Origin: Tubulanus polymorphus
Lineage: Eukaryota; Nemertea; Palaeonemertea; Tubulaniformes; Tubulanidae
DNA: 64,000 nucleotides
Assembly: GCF_964204645.1 (NCBI RefSeq)
Contig: NC_134032.1
Location: forward strand, 2,752,916 to 2,816,915
Direction of reading: 5' to 3'
A program made the position numbers and the translations under genes. The notes beneath the pieces were generated by a model. That model ran no database searches, was not told the DNA's origin, and was given only the letters and a program-made list of their open reading frames with translations. Below are positions 57,378 to 64,000 of this stretch, one piece after another (position 1 is the first letter of the stretch; each line of letters opens with the position of its first letter).

Positions 57378-58133
57378 GTAGAATTAAAAGAATACAGAAT
57401 ATTTGTTGATTCTAGAAAACTTACAAATTATAAATCACATAATTTACTAGTACAATTAGATAGAGAATTTAAGAATTGTGTTGATTTAAAATTAGTTAAT
57501 ATAAGTTTATGTAATTCTTTTTACAATGTATCGGATAAAAGTTTTGATCATAGAGACTTTTTAATTCATATTAGAAATATAAATAAATGGTTTCAACTAA
57601 TTTTAAAACCAGGGTTATATAATTTAGAAACATTAGCCCAAGAAATTAATCGGAGAGCACGATTAAAACTTAAAAGTGAAGATAAATTTTCAATTAGATT
57701 TATAAAAAGTGATAGTTCTAATAAAATTAAAATAAAGTTAGATGATGAAAACAAACATGCATTTATTGTAAGGAAACCTTTAGCTAAACTGTTAGGAATT
57801 AAACCACAAATTGTTACAGGAAACGTAGACGGTAATTCAAATATAATACCTTTTACACATTTTTATATTTATTGCAATTTAATCGAGCCTACAAAAACAT
57901 TTGAAGCAACTAAAGATACAACATGTAATTCTAGTATATTAAATATTTTACCATTAAAAAATGTTAAACAATTTGGAACGCAAATAAATTATAATTTAAC
58001 AGAATGTGATTTCAAACCATGCATTCCTCGTTTTAATAATTTTAGATTAGAAATTAGAAATCATAATGGATACTTAATTGATTTAAATAATTTCCCTGTA
58101 ATTTATGAATTAGTTATAAGATGTAAAGAGTAA
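57375..58133 (+). CDS. Penton-like minor capsid protein
   Basis: 252 residues, complete. It shows the layout of Polinton/adintovirus minor (penton) capsid proteins. An N-terminal strand region (EYRIFVDSRKL...LVQLDREFK, then VDLKLVNISLCNSFYNV) is followed by an LILKPGLYNLETLAQEINRR helix, a strand pair, and FIVRKPLAKLLGIKP. It ends with an FRLEIRNHNGYLIDL...YELVIRC strand pair. This single jelly-roll protein would form the capsid vertices. It is the first gene of a plus-strand run. Family call from pattern; no search was possible. Confidence 0.65.
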   Translation: MVELKEYRIFVDSRKLTNYKSHNLLVQLDREFKNCVDLKLVNISLCNSFYNVSDKSFDHRDFLIHIRNINKWFQLILKPGLYNLETLAQEINRRARLKLKSEDKFSIRFIKSDSSNKIKIKLDDENKHAFIVRKPLAKLLGIKPQIVTGNVDGNSNIIPFTHFYIYCNLIEPTKTFEATKDTTCNSSILNILPLKNVKQFGTQINYNLTECDFKPCIPRFNNFRLEIRNHNGYLIDLNNFPVIYELVIRCKE

Positions 58134-58149
58134 TTTTTCACCTATATAA

Positions 58150-58512
58150 TTGAATATAACTGTTGGACCGAGTATATGTTTTGGGTTTGATTTTAAACGT
58201 GAGAAAGAAATGAAATTTAACATAATTGATGTAATAACACATATCAAAAATATTGCATTTTCTAATGAAATAACATTTGAGTATGAAACAACAATTGATA
58301 AAGAAACTTTAAATGTGGAAAAGATTACCGAGTCTTTAAGATTTTATGAATTAGATGAAGATTTTATCATATATGATATCAAAAACATATTATCCAAAAT
58401 ATATGATAATCATAAAACTAGTAATAAAAAAAATGTTGAATTAATCATAAATAAGTTAACTAAATATTTTGAAGATAGTAATTTTTTTGTGGATAATAAC
58501 TGGATTATATAA
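58150..58512 (+). CDS. Small conserved-position element protein, unknown
   Basis: 120 residues if read from the TTG at 58150, which stands exactly where the ATG of the start motif should be (ATATAATTG instead of ATATAAATG). The first true ATG is 58210 (MKFNIIDVITHI). So either the start was lost by one substitution or translation begins at 58210. The protein is acidic and helical, without membrane segments or known motifs. Confidence 0.5.
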   Translation: MNITVGPSICFGFDFKREKEMKFNIIDVITHIKNIAFSNEITFEYETTIDKETLNVEKITESLRFYELDEDFIIYDIKNILSKIYDNHKTSNKKNVELIINKLTKYFEDSNFFVDNNWII

Positions 58513-58696
58513 TGGCGCATTACTATCAGTTGGAACTGTTGGTTATTCAATGGTATTAAAAAAAGTATTCAAAATGGGAAGTGTTAATGTTGATAGATTT
58601 GATATAAATGATATTTTAAAGTTAACATTAGCAGTTACTTTATCTAATTTAACTATTGATTATTTGGAAAAACAAAAATATATTCCTCCCATATAA
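58469..58696 (+). CDS. Small membrane protein
   Basis: 75 residues, overlapping the end of the previous gene by 44 bases in another frame. An N-terminal hydrophobic segment (IVIFLWIITGLYNGALLSVG) is followed by DRFDINDILKLTLAVTLSNL, which may form a second membrane helix, and a short KQKYIPPI tail. The upstream TAATTTTTTTGTGG is a damaged start motif with no ATG in register, so the initiation codon is uncertain. Confidence 0.5.
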   Translation: MKIVIFLWIITGLYNGALLSVGTVGYSMVLKKVFKMGSVNVDRFDINDILKLTLAVTLSNLTIDYLEKQKYIPPI

Positions 58697-58723
58697 GAAG
58701 TGTGTAATTTTTTTGCTAAATAA

Positions 58724-59146
58724 ATGGCTTCTGCAATTATAACTATTATAGGATCGGCAATTGTTAACGCTTTAGCATTTACTGGTGGTGGTTATTTATT
58801 TAAACATATTGATAAAAATAGTTCATTAGGAGAACAAAGAAGACATAACTTAGCGTTAGAGAAATACAATAAAGCTGCAGAAGAATATAGAGAAAAGAGA
58901 CAAAACTATATGGATTACATCAATAAAGAATTATATGATCAGAAGATTTCACATAGAGATTTTCAATCAGTTGATGATGCAATGAGTTTATATAACGCAG
59001 TAACAAATAAAGAAAAATTACATCTATACAAACCTAAATTATCAGATTATTATACCCCAAGTAAAGAACAACAGAAATATGAAATAATATGGATTTTAGG
59101 TGGAACAGTTATTGTTATATTTGTTGCTTATAAGTTTACTAATTAG
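58724..59146 (+). CDS. Two-membrane-anchor virion-type protein, unknown function
   Basis: 140 residues after a perfect start motif (TAATTTTTTTGCTAAATAAATGG). It has an N-terminal membrane helix (AIITIIGSAIVNALAFTGGG), a charged helical middle (RRHNLALEKYNKAAEEYREK, then FQSVDDAMSLYN) and a C-terminal membrane helix (IIWILGGTVIVIFVAYKF). I recognise this layout as recurrent in invertebrate elements of the same kind, always near capsid genes, but with no named function. Confidence 0.65.
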   Translation: MASAIITIIGSAIVNALAFTGGGYLFKHIDKNSSLGEQRRHNLALEKYNKAAEEYREKRQNYMDYINKELYDQKISHRDFQSVDDAMSLYNAVTNKEKLHLYKPKLSDYYTPSKEQQKYEIIWILGGTVIVIFVAYKFTN

Positions 59147-59165
59147 TAATTTTTTTGTTAAATAA

Positions 59166-59600
59166 ATGGAAGATAAAGTTGATAGTATTGATATTATTCC
59201 TCATGATATAAATAAAACTAAATTAAAAACATATTTAGAAAAACAAATATTAGAATTTGAAAGTGACTTAAAGATAAAAAAAAAAAAATATTTAAAAAGT
59301 AAAATTATATATTATTTGATTATAAGTGGTTCGGTTACAATTAGTTCTGTAATAACATTTCTAGCAATATTCAGCCCATTAACACCTTTAGCTATATCAA
59401 TTGGTGTATTAGGATTAAGTTCAAGTGTTTTAACTGGTATAAGTTCAAAATTAAATATAAAAAGTAATAAAGAAAAAATTAAAACTAATATAAAAGCAAT
59501 TAATAAATTAAAGAACACACTAGATTATATAATAAGTTTAAATGGTCATATAACAGTTGAAGAACAAGATAAATTATTAAAAGAATTAGTTAATTATTAA
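59166..59600 (+). CDS. Coiled-coil protein with two membrane helices
   Basis: 144 residues behind a start motif. A helical N-terminus (LKTYLEKQILEFESDLKIKK) leads into two hydrophobic segments (YYLIISGSVTISSVITFLAI; LTPLAISIGVLGLSSSVLTG) and a lysine-rich C-terminal helix. Probably a membrane or virion component; no family name is known to me. Intact. Confidence 0.6.
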   Translation: MEDKVDSIDIIPHDINKTKLKTYLEKQILEFESDLKIKKKKYLKSKIIYYLIISGSVTISSVITFLAIFSPLTPLAISIGVLGLSSSVLTGISSKLNIKSNKEKIKTNIKAINKLKNTLDYIISLNGHITVEEQDKLLKELVNY

Positions 59601-59616
59601 TTTTTTAGTTATATAA

Positions 59617-60861
59617 ATGGGGTTTCCAAAAGCTTTCCAATATAATAAATCAATTAAATATAATATTCCGGCAATAGATTTTAAGAAAAATATTACATAT
59701 AAAAATATAGTTTTAAATTCATTAACTAATTTAGAAATTTATGTTAATGAATCACAGTTTTTTATTTTTAAAATGGAAAATATATTTAATACATATGAAG
59801 TTACTTTTACTCGAGATGAATATCATATATATAAAGTAAAATCTAATATGAAATATTGGCAGAATCAATTAAATTTTGCTGTTTATTGTGCAACAACAGG
59901 ATGTGGAATAAGTTGGAATGATAATTTAAATAACTTAGATAAAAATTTAAAGTATTCTGATTTAAAATTAATTCACACAATATTTAGATTTCACACATAT
60001 TTTCAAATCAGAATAATATTAAATGAATTAGAATGTCCTTTACCCGGGTCTAAATATTTTAAAGAATTGGATAATAATATTAATATATCTAAGTTTTATA
60101 AAATATGTAATGAATTTAATATAAATATTAATTCCGATTTCAGAGCGCATGGTAAATTGCAAGGTGTCGGTGAACAGTATGAAATAAAAAGAATTGATTA
60201 TATGCATAGAATTGGAGCTTATCATAATTATAAAATTGATAATAATAATGGTTGGGTTAATTTCATTTTAGAAAATGGTGAAGGTTTTACAAAATCAGGT
60301 ATACAAAGAATAAATCAATCTATTAGAATTTATTTGATATGTATTTTAGGTGCGCAAGTTGAAACAAGATCACCGATAATTGGAAATGATAACACTTCAT
60401 TCGATGCGCAGAAACAATTTAAAGTTTTATTTGAAGATTCAATTCATAATGATAAAAATAGATCGATTCCAGAAAACATTATAAGATATCAAAATTATTT
60501 AGATAAATCTCATGTAAGACTTAATTATTGTATAGGCCCTAATCTATTAATTATTTCTAATGATTTAGTATTAAAGATGGGAAACATAATTGGTTATAAT
60601 AATCTAATTAAAACTGCAACAATAAATAATTCATTTGGGTTAAATGATATAAATAAAAAGATTATTACTGCTCCAAAATTAATGGAAGGTGAAAAAAATA
60701 AAAAACACATTCAATCAACTGAAACTAAAACTAAGAATATTAAATTAGATAATGATTCTAAAATAAAAGATTACAATACATCAGAAAATAATAGAACTGA
60801 TAAAATTCAACATGATATAATTAAACTAAATGATGATAATAAATCCCATGAAATTTACTAA
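59617..60861 (+). CDS. Conserved 414-residue element protein, unknown function
   Basis: Complete, behind a start motif. Landmarks are EVTFTRDEYHIYKVK, WQNQLNFAVYCATTGCGISW, an HTYFQIRIIL helix, RINQSIRIYLICILGAQVET and VRLNYCIGPNLLII...GYNNLIKTAT. The last 80 residues are Asn/Lys-rich and look disordered. Proteins with the same landmarks recur in related invertebrate elements, but I know no assigned role. Being the second largest gene of the structural block, a virion or morphogenesis role is plausible. Its 3' end overlaps a 23-residue frame. Confidence 0.65.
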   Translation: MGFPKAFQYNKSIKYNIPAIDFKKNITYKNIVLNSLTNLEIYVNESQFFIFKMENIFNTYEVTFTRDEYHIYKVKSNMKYWQNQLNFAVYCATTGCGISWNDNLNNLDKNLKYSDLKLIHTIFRFHTYFQIRIILNELECPLPGSKYFKELDNNINISKFYKICNEFNININSDFRAHGKLQGVGEQYEIKRIDYMHRIGAYHNYKIDNNNGWVNFILENGEGFTKSGIQRINQSIRIYLICILGAQVETRSPIIGNDNTSFDAQKQFKVLFEDSIHNDKNRSIPENIIRYQNYLDKSHVRLNYCIGPNLLIISNDLVLKMGNIIGYNNLIKTATINNSFGLNDINKKIITAPKLMEGEKNKKHIQSTETKTKNIKLDNDSKIKDYNTSENNRTDKIQHDIIKLNDDNKSHEIY

Positions 60862-60919
60862 ATTAGCTATAACTTGTATAGGAATTGTAATCGGAGGAAT
60901 ATTATATTTTAAATTTTAA
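60848..60919 (+). CDS. Candidate 23-residue membrane microprotein
   Basis: ATG at 60848, overlapping the last 14 bases of the upstream gene in another frame. It encodes MKFTKLAITCIGIVIGGILYFKF, a single membrane helix with basic ends. It fills most of the gap before the next gene. Confidence 0.35.
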   Translation: MKFTKLAITCIGIVIGGILYFKF

Positions 60920-60938
60920 TTTTTTTATTATATAAATG
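60917..60938 (+). promoter_or_regulatory. Start motif of acidic coiled-coil gene
   Basis: TAATTTTTTTATTATATAAA directly followed by TGG: among the best matches to the element consensus, with the ATG embedded in the motif. Confidence 0.65.
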
Positions 60939-62228
60939 GATGTAGAAGGTGGAGAAGATATTGGAATGGATCCTTTTGGTGATGAACGCGGTATAAGTGA
61001 TGAACCACAACCTGATTTTAATGAAACTAATATTGATAATGATGATGAATCAGCATATAATACTAATTTAGGTGAAGATGATGATTATAATGATGATGAT
61101 GATGATCCCGAATTACGTGAAAAATTAAATAAATATTTAAAAGCTCCTGAAATTGGTAGAATTTCAACTAGAAGAGAAAGAAAAGAATTTATGGAACTAT
61201 TAGAAAAACAAAAAGAAAAATATCCCGATGAACCTATGGAATTATATAAAATGAAATCTAGAGTAACAGATACAATTGTTAACGAATTATTACCAATAGT
61301 TGTATTACATGAAATTGATACAGAAGATGTTGTAGAACAAATTTTTAAAGATGACCCATATTTCACAGATAATTTAGAATTTAAAAATGATTCATGGTAT
61401 TATAATGTTAATTTAAATAACAAAATTGTATCAATTCAATTATCTAGAAAGGATCAAGAAAATATTTATGAACCTGAAATGCTAGCAAGATCTACAATTG
61501 AACGTTCAAAAGGTGGCGCAGAATTTCTAAGAATTATATGGAATGCACTCGATAGAATAAATGAAGAAGAACCAATTCCTAAAATTGATATAAACAAATA
61601 TTCACCATTTAAAAATCCATTTAAAAATCCAAATCCTACTGATTTTAATCCAGAAATGGAAGAGAATAGAAATCGATTAGATAGATTAATATCTTCAACA
61701 CCCGAAACATCGAGAAGAGACACTCAACCAATTGATAATTATTCAAGTCAATTACAATTAGAAAAACAAATTGATAGATTAAGAGATTCAGAAGAACTGA
61801 TGAATAGTGCTGGAATAAATCGACTGCAATATTTACTAGAAAAAGGATTTCTTAATTTAACTGATGAAGAATTAGAAGCATTTCCTGAACAAATACGTAG
61901 AGAAATTAAAGGTATACAAGTATCAGCTGATGAAATTGCTAATATTAAGATGAGATTTTCTAAAATAACCATGTTAGAAAAAGAATTAACTAATGCAGAT
62001 GAAGAATTAAAACAATTAGAATTAAATAGAGATCATCAAGTAGTTTATGAAGCTGATTATGAAAGCAGAAAGTTAGCTTTTGTAAAAGAAATAGATGATT
62101 TAGAATATAACATAAAATTACAAAAAGAAGAAAGAGATATATTATTAAAATCATATGATCTTAATCATATTAAAAAATTAAAAGTTATTTTTAAAGATTT
62201 GTTGATAAAACCAAATTCTGAAATATAA
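60936..62228 (+). CDS. Acidic coiled-coil structural-type protein, split from its membrane tail by TAA
   Basis: 430 residues. The N-terminus is very acidic (DDDYNDDDDDPELREKL). A mid region (SWYYNVNLNNKIVSIQLSRK...MLARSTIERSKGGAEFLRII) has a globular look, and the C-terminal 150 residues form coiled coil. The frame continues without a further stop after TAA 62226-62228 into the membrane protein ending at 62630. Start motif is perfect. Related invertebrate elements encode both parts as one protein, as far as I recall, so a nonsense mutation or read-through is likely. Confidence 0.6.
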   Translation: MDVEGGEDIGMDPFGDERGISDEPQPDFNETNIDNDDESAYNTNLGEDDDYNDDDDDPELREKLNKYLKAPEIGRISTRRERKEFMELLEKQKEKYPDEPMELYKMKSRVTDTIVNELLPIVVLHEIDTEDVVEQIFKDDPYFTDNLEFKNDSWYYNVNLNNKIVSIQLSRKDQENIYEPEMLARSTIERSKGGAEFLRIIWNALDRINEEEPIPKIDINKYSPFKNPFKNPNPTDFNPEMEENRNRLDRLISSTPETSRRDTQPIDNYSSQLQLEKQIDRLRDSEELMNSAGINRLQYLLEKGFLNLTDEELEAFPEQIRREIKGIQVSADEIANIKMRFSKITMLEKELTNADEELKQLELNRDHQVVYEADYESRKLAFVKEIDDLEYNIKLQKEERDILLKSYDLNHIKKLKVIFKDLLIKPNSEI

Positions 62229-62630
62229 TTAAAAGACAGAATAAAGTTATTATTTAAATTAGAAGGAATAACAGTTCTTTCAATTCTAACAGCTGTAACT
62301 ATGGTATTTACAACAATTGGTTTAGCAATATCAAATGCTTTGAAATCTACTCCTACTCCCACTCCCAATAAACCAGATAAACCTCCAGGTAATAATTCTA
62401 TACATGATAAAGTTAAGGATGGTTTAAAGAAATTAGCAAAATATTTATGGGAACTATCAAAGAAATCTGCTGCAGCTTTACCAGGAATTATTGCTTCAAT
62501 TGTTGGTTTTATATTGAAATCTGCAGGAAACATTATTAACTTTGCTGCTGAACATATTATTTTATTTTTAATTACAGTTGTAAGTGCTATTATTTTTGGG
62601 TTAGTAAACATGATATCAAAAAATAAATAA
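62229..62630 (+). CDS. Membrane tail of the acidic coiled-coil protein (same frame)
   Basis: Open from 62229 in the frame of the upstream gene, with the first ATG at 62301. It has a hydrophobic segment (ITVLSILTAVTMVFTTIGLA), a proline/threonine linker (TPTPTPNKPDKPPG), then amphipathic and hydrophobic helices (KSAAALPGIIASIVGFIL; ILFLITVVSAIIFGLV). There is no start motif before 62301, in contrast to all real genes around it, which argues that this is not an independent gene. Confidence 0.6.
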   Translation, partial: LKDRIKLLFKLEGITVLSILTAVTMVFTTIGLAISNALKSTPTPTPNKPDKPPGNNSIHDKVKDGLKKLAKYLWELSKKSAAALPGIIASIVGFILKSAGNIINFAAEHIILFLITVVSAIIFGLVNMISKNK

Positions 62631-62631
62631 T

Positions 62632-62653
62632 TAATTTTTTTGTTAAATAAATG
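62632..62653 (+). promoter_or_regulatory. Start motif of major capsid gene
   Basis: TTAATTTTTTTGTTAAATAA followed by ATG: matches the motifs at 58706-58726 and 59147-59168 almost base for base. Confidence 0.65.
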
Positions 62654-63898
62654 AGTGGGAGTTATATAAGTCCTTCTAAGAATCATAGAATATCTAATGC
62701 TATTAAAGCAGAAAGATCACATCATATAATTACTCATAACCCTTCAAATATTAATCCCGATGAAACTTTATATGTTAGAATCCCTCGATTAACACAAAAT
62801 ACTTTTTATGTTCCAAATAGTATTTATTTATCGGCTGATATAAAAGTAATCGGTAATAATAATAATTATGTCGTTGATAATGTTGGAAGATATTTGATTA
62901 AAAAATTAACAATAAAGATTGGTCCAGAAACAGTTTCCTCATTAGATGATTATAATTTATTTATGCATTATAAAGTTGTATGGTTAACTAAAGAAAATAG
63001 AAATAATATGATATTTCAAGGAATCCAATCAGAAAACCAAAATAAATTAAGATCAGATGCTAATAGCGCAATATTAACTAATGATGTAGATAAATTGATA
63101 AAAAGTATATATGGAAGCAAATATAAAATTCCATTAGATTTTGAATTGATAAATAATAATGCACCTTTATATAAATACGCAATTCAAGAAGATGTTATAT
63201 TCGAAATAACATTTGCTCCTGTAAATGAAATTGTATTATCTAGCGTTAATAAAGATATGAGTTATAAATTATCGAATATATGTTTAGAATATGATACAGT
63301 AACTGATGAAAATATTTCAAGTATAATTCAAACTCAATACAATCAAGGATTTTCATTATTATATGATTATATTGATAAATTTAAAACTGTAACTATTAAT
63401 GCAAATGATGAAATAATTAATGAGAATATTAACTTTCCTAGAAGATCTATTAAAGGTATATTAATATTTTTTACCATTGGAACGTATACTAATGGCGCAA
63501 TAAATGTTGACAATTATTATAATCCTGAAATAACAAAAGTAGAAATAACTATTGAAGGTATAGCGAATAAAATATTCTGTCAAGGAATGAGAATGATAGA
63601 TCAATGGGTAGAAATTAAAAAACATTTTATGAATGAAAAAGTGAAATCATCTGAAAATTGTAACATTAATCAAATTGATTATTATACCGGTAATAAATAT
63701 GCATTATGGTTAGATTTTAGAACAACTGAAGATAACTTATTACATGGTTCTGGGAAAAAACTACAAAATACAAAAGATGGAATACAATTATTCATAACAA
63801 AGAATAAAGGAATCAAAAATTTTAAAATGCATATTTATATTATATCTGACGCGCAATTAAATATTGTAAATTCACAATTAGATAGTATTCAATATTAG
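62651..63898 (+). CDS. Double jelly-roll major capsid protein
   Basis: 415 residues, complete. The N-terminal half begins with LYVRIPRLTQNTFYVPNSIY then NNYVVDNVGRYLIKKLTIKI, a strand order I associate with Polinton/adintovirus double jelly-roll capsid proteins. It continues with YKLSNICLEYDTV before the second jelly roll (RSIKGILIFFTIGTY...). A C-terminal FRTTEDNLLHGSGK loop and paired strands end it. It would form the hexameric capsid tiles. The gene is intact, unlike the polymerases. Length is shorter than in many Polintons (500-600) but within the range of smaller relatives. Family call from pattern. Confidence 0.65.
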   Translation: MSGSYISPSKNHRISNAIKAERSHHIITHNPSNINPDETLYVRIPRLTQNTFYVPNSIYLSADIKVIGNNNNYVVDNVGRYLIKKLTIKIGPETVSSLDDYNLFMHYKVVWLTKENRNNMIFQGIQSENQNKLRSDANSAILTNDVDKLIKSIYGSKYKIPLDFELINNNAPLYKYAIQEDVIFEITFAPVNEIVLSSVNKDMSYKLSNICLEYDTVTDENISSIIQTQYNQGFSLLYDYIDKFKTVTINANDEIINENINFPRRSIKGILIFFTIGTYTNGAINVDNYYNPEITKVEITIEGIANKIFCQGMRMIDQWVEIKKHFMNEKVKSSENCNINQIDYYTGNKYALWLDFRTTEDNLLHGSGKKLQNTKDGIQLFITKNKGIKNFKMHIYIISDAQLNIVNSQLDSIQY

Positions 63899-63928
63899 AA
63901 ATATAAAGTTAAAATTAAGGATATATAA

Positions 63929-64000
63929 ATGGGTGGTAAAAAAACTCCTAATACTAAAGAACAATATTTAAGAAATTTATATTACAACCCTGAGAGTTCG
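63929..64000 (+). CDS. Probable retroviral-type integrase, N-terminus only (cut by window)
   Basis: A start motif (GGATATATAAATGG) precedes MGGKKTPNTKEQYLRNLYYN, then PESS at the window edge. A short basic leader followed by YL-x2-LYYNPE is how the integrases of related invertebrate elements begin. Only 24 codons are visible, so the zinc-binding and DDE catalytic parts cannot be checked. Confidence 0.5.
   Translation, partial: MGGKKTPNTKEQYLRNLYYNPESS

Larger units (their letters stand above)
45790..64000. mobile_element. Polinton/adintovirus-type virus-like element (right end outside window)
   Basis: From here to the edge the DNA is about three-quarters A+T, with genes packed almost head to tail, short intergenic gaps, no introns, and a shared T-run/ATAAATG start signal. 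Gene content combines protein-primed family B DNA polymerase, zinc-finger/VLTF3-like factor, penton-like and double jelly-roll capsid proteins, and an apparent integrase. That set defines Polinton/Maverick and adintovirus-type endogenous elements of animals. No packaging ATPase or Ad-like protease is seen in the visible part. The left terminus is presumed to be the hairpin at 45379-45789. Confidence 0.8.

Noticed and set aside
61085-61972. Minus-strand serine-rich frames in the element
   Set aside because: Exact antisense shadows of the acidic coiled-coil gene.
62165-62686. 173-codon minus-strand gene
   Set aside because: Overlaps the coding membrane tail and the major capsid start; no start motif on that strand.

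Overview
The window looks like nuclear DNA of a marine lophotrochozoan, most likely a mollusc. The reasons are spliced genes, a GRL101-like receptor (CUB, C-type lectin, LDLa, LRR and 7TM domains) of the kind first described in pond snails, and a dense load of decayed transposons, MITEs, tRNA-like SINEs and minisatellites. It splits into two parts. Bases 1 to about 45,250 are ordinary host DNA. From about 45,280 to the right edge the DNA becomes very AT-rich and almost fully coding: a virus-like Polinton/adintovirus-type element that runs off the window.

Host part, left to right: a Ty3/gypsy gag remnant (1-569); a CACGTG-rich array and a 30-bp coding minisatellite (1.9-2.5 kb); a cysteine-rich HMGXB3/SWIM-like pseudogene (2.5-3.4 kb); a split non-LTR reverse transcriptase (4.8-7.3 kb); a decayed Josephin-like cysteine protease with recognisable splice sites (7.7-8.6 kb); two copies of a large interspersed repeat (9.5-10.8 and 14.9-17.0 kb); a pogo/Tigger-like element (12.0-12.8 kb); a duplicated PHD-finger fragment (13.4-14.5 kb); a Mutator-like element with 24-bp terminal repeats and a transposase broken by one TGA (17.1-19.9 kb); nested fold-back elements with 8-bp target duplications (22.7-26.6 kb); the GRL101-like receptor on the minus strand (29.4-36.0 kb, at least three exons, one frame break before the 7TM part); an opsin-like GPCR pseudo-exon (41.0-41.4 kb); a second RT relic (43.0 kb); and two exons of a small secreted protein (43.9-45.2 kb). 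The element appears to sit in the intron after the second of these exons.

Element part: a 411-bp imperfect hairpin (45,379-45,789) is followed by two tandem protein-primed family B DNA polymerase genes (45,996-50,850 and 50,976-55,998). Both are interrupted by frame breaks. The first carries an internal 832-bp tandem duplication. The second carries a 355-residue LAGLIDADG intein placed exactly inside the catalytic YFDTDS motif, which is empty in the first copy. Next come, on the minus strand, a zinc-finger/VLTF3-like transcription factor (broken frames), and on the plus strand a penton-like minor capsid protein, several small or membrane proteins, a conserved 414-residue protein, an acidic coiled-coil protein split from a membrane tail by one TAA, a double jelly-roll major capsid protein, and at the right edge the start of what looks like a retroviral-type integrase. 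Nearly all element genes start at the same T-run plus ATAAATG motif, which resembles poxvirus late promoters and fits the VLTF3-like factor. No packaging ATPase or maturation protease is visible; they may lie to the right. The capsid-side genes are largely intact while the replication and transcription genes are damaged, so the copy is probably recent but no longer autonomous.
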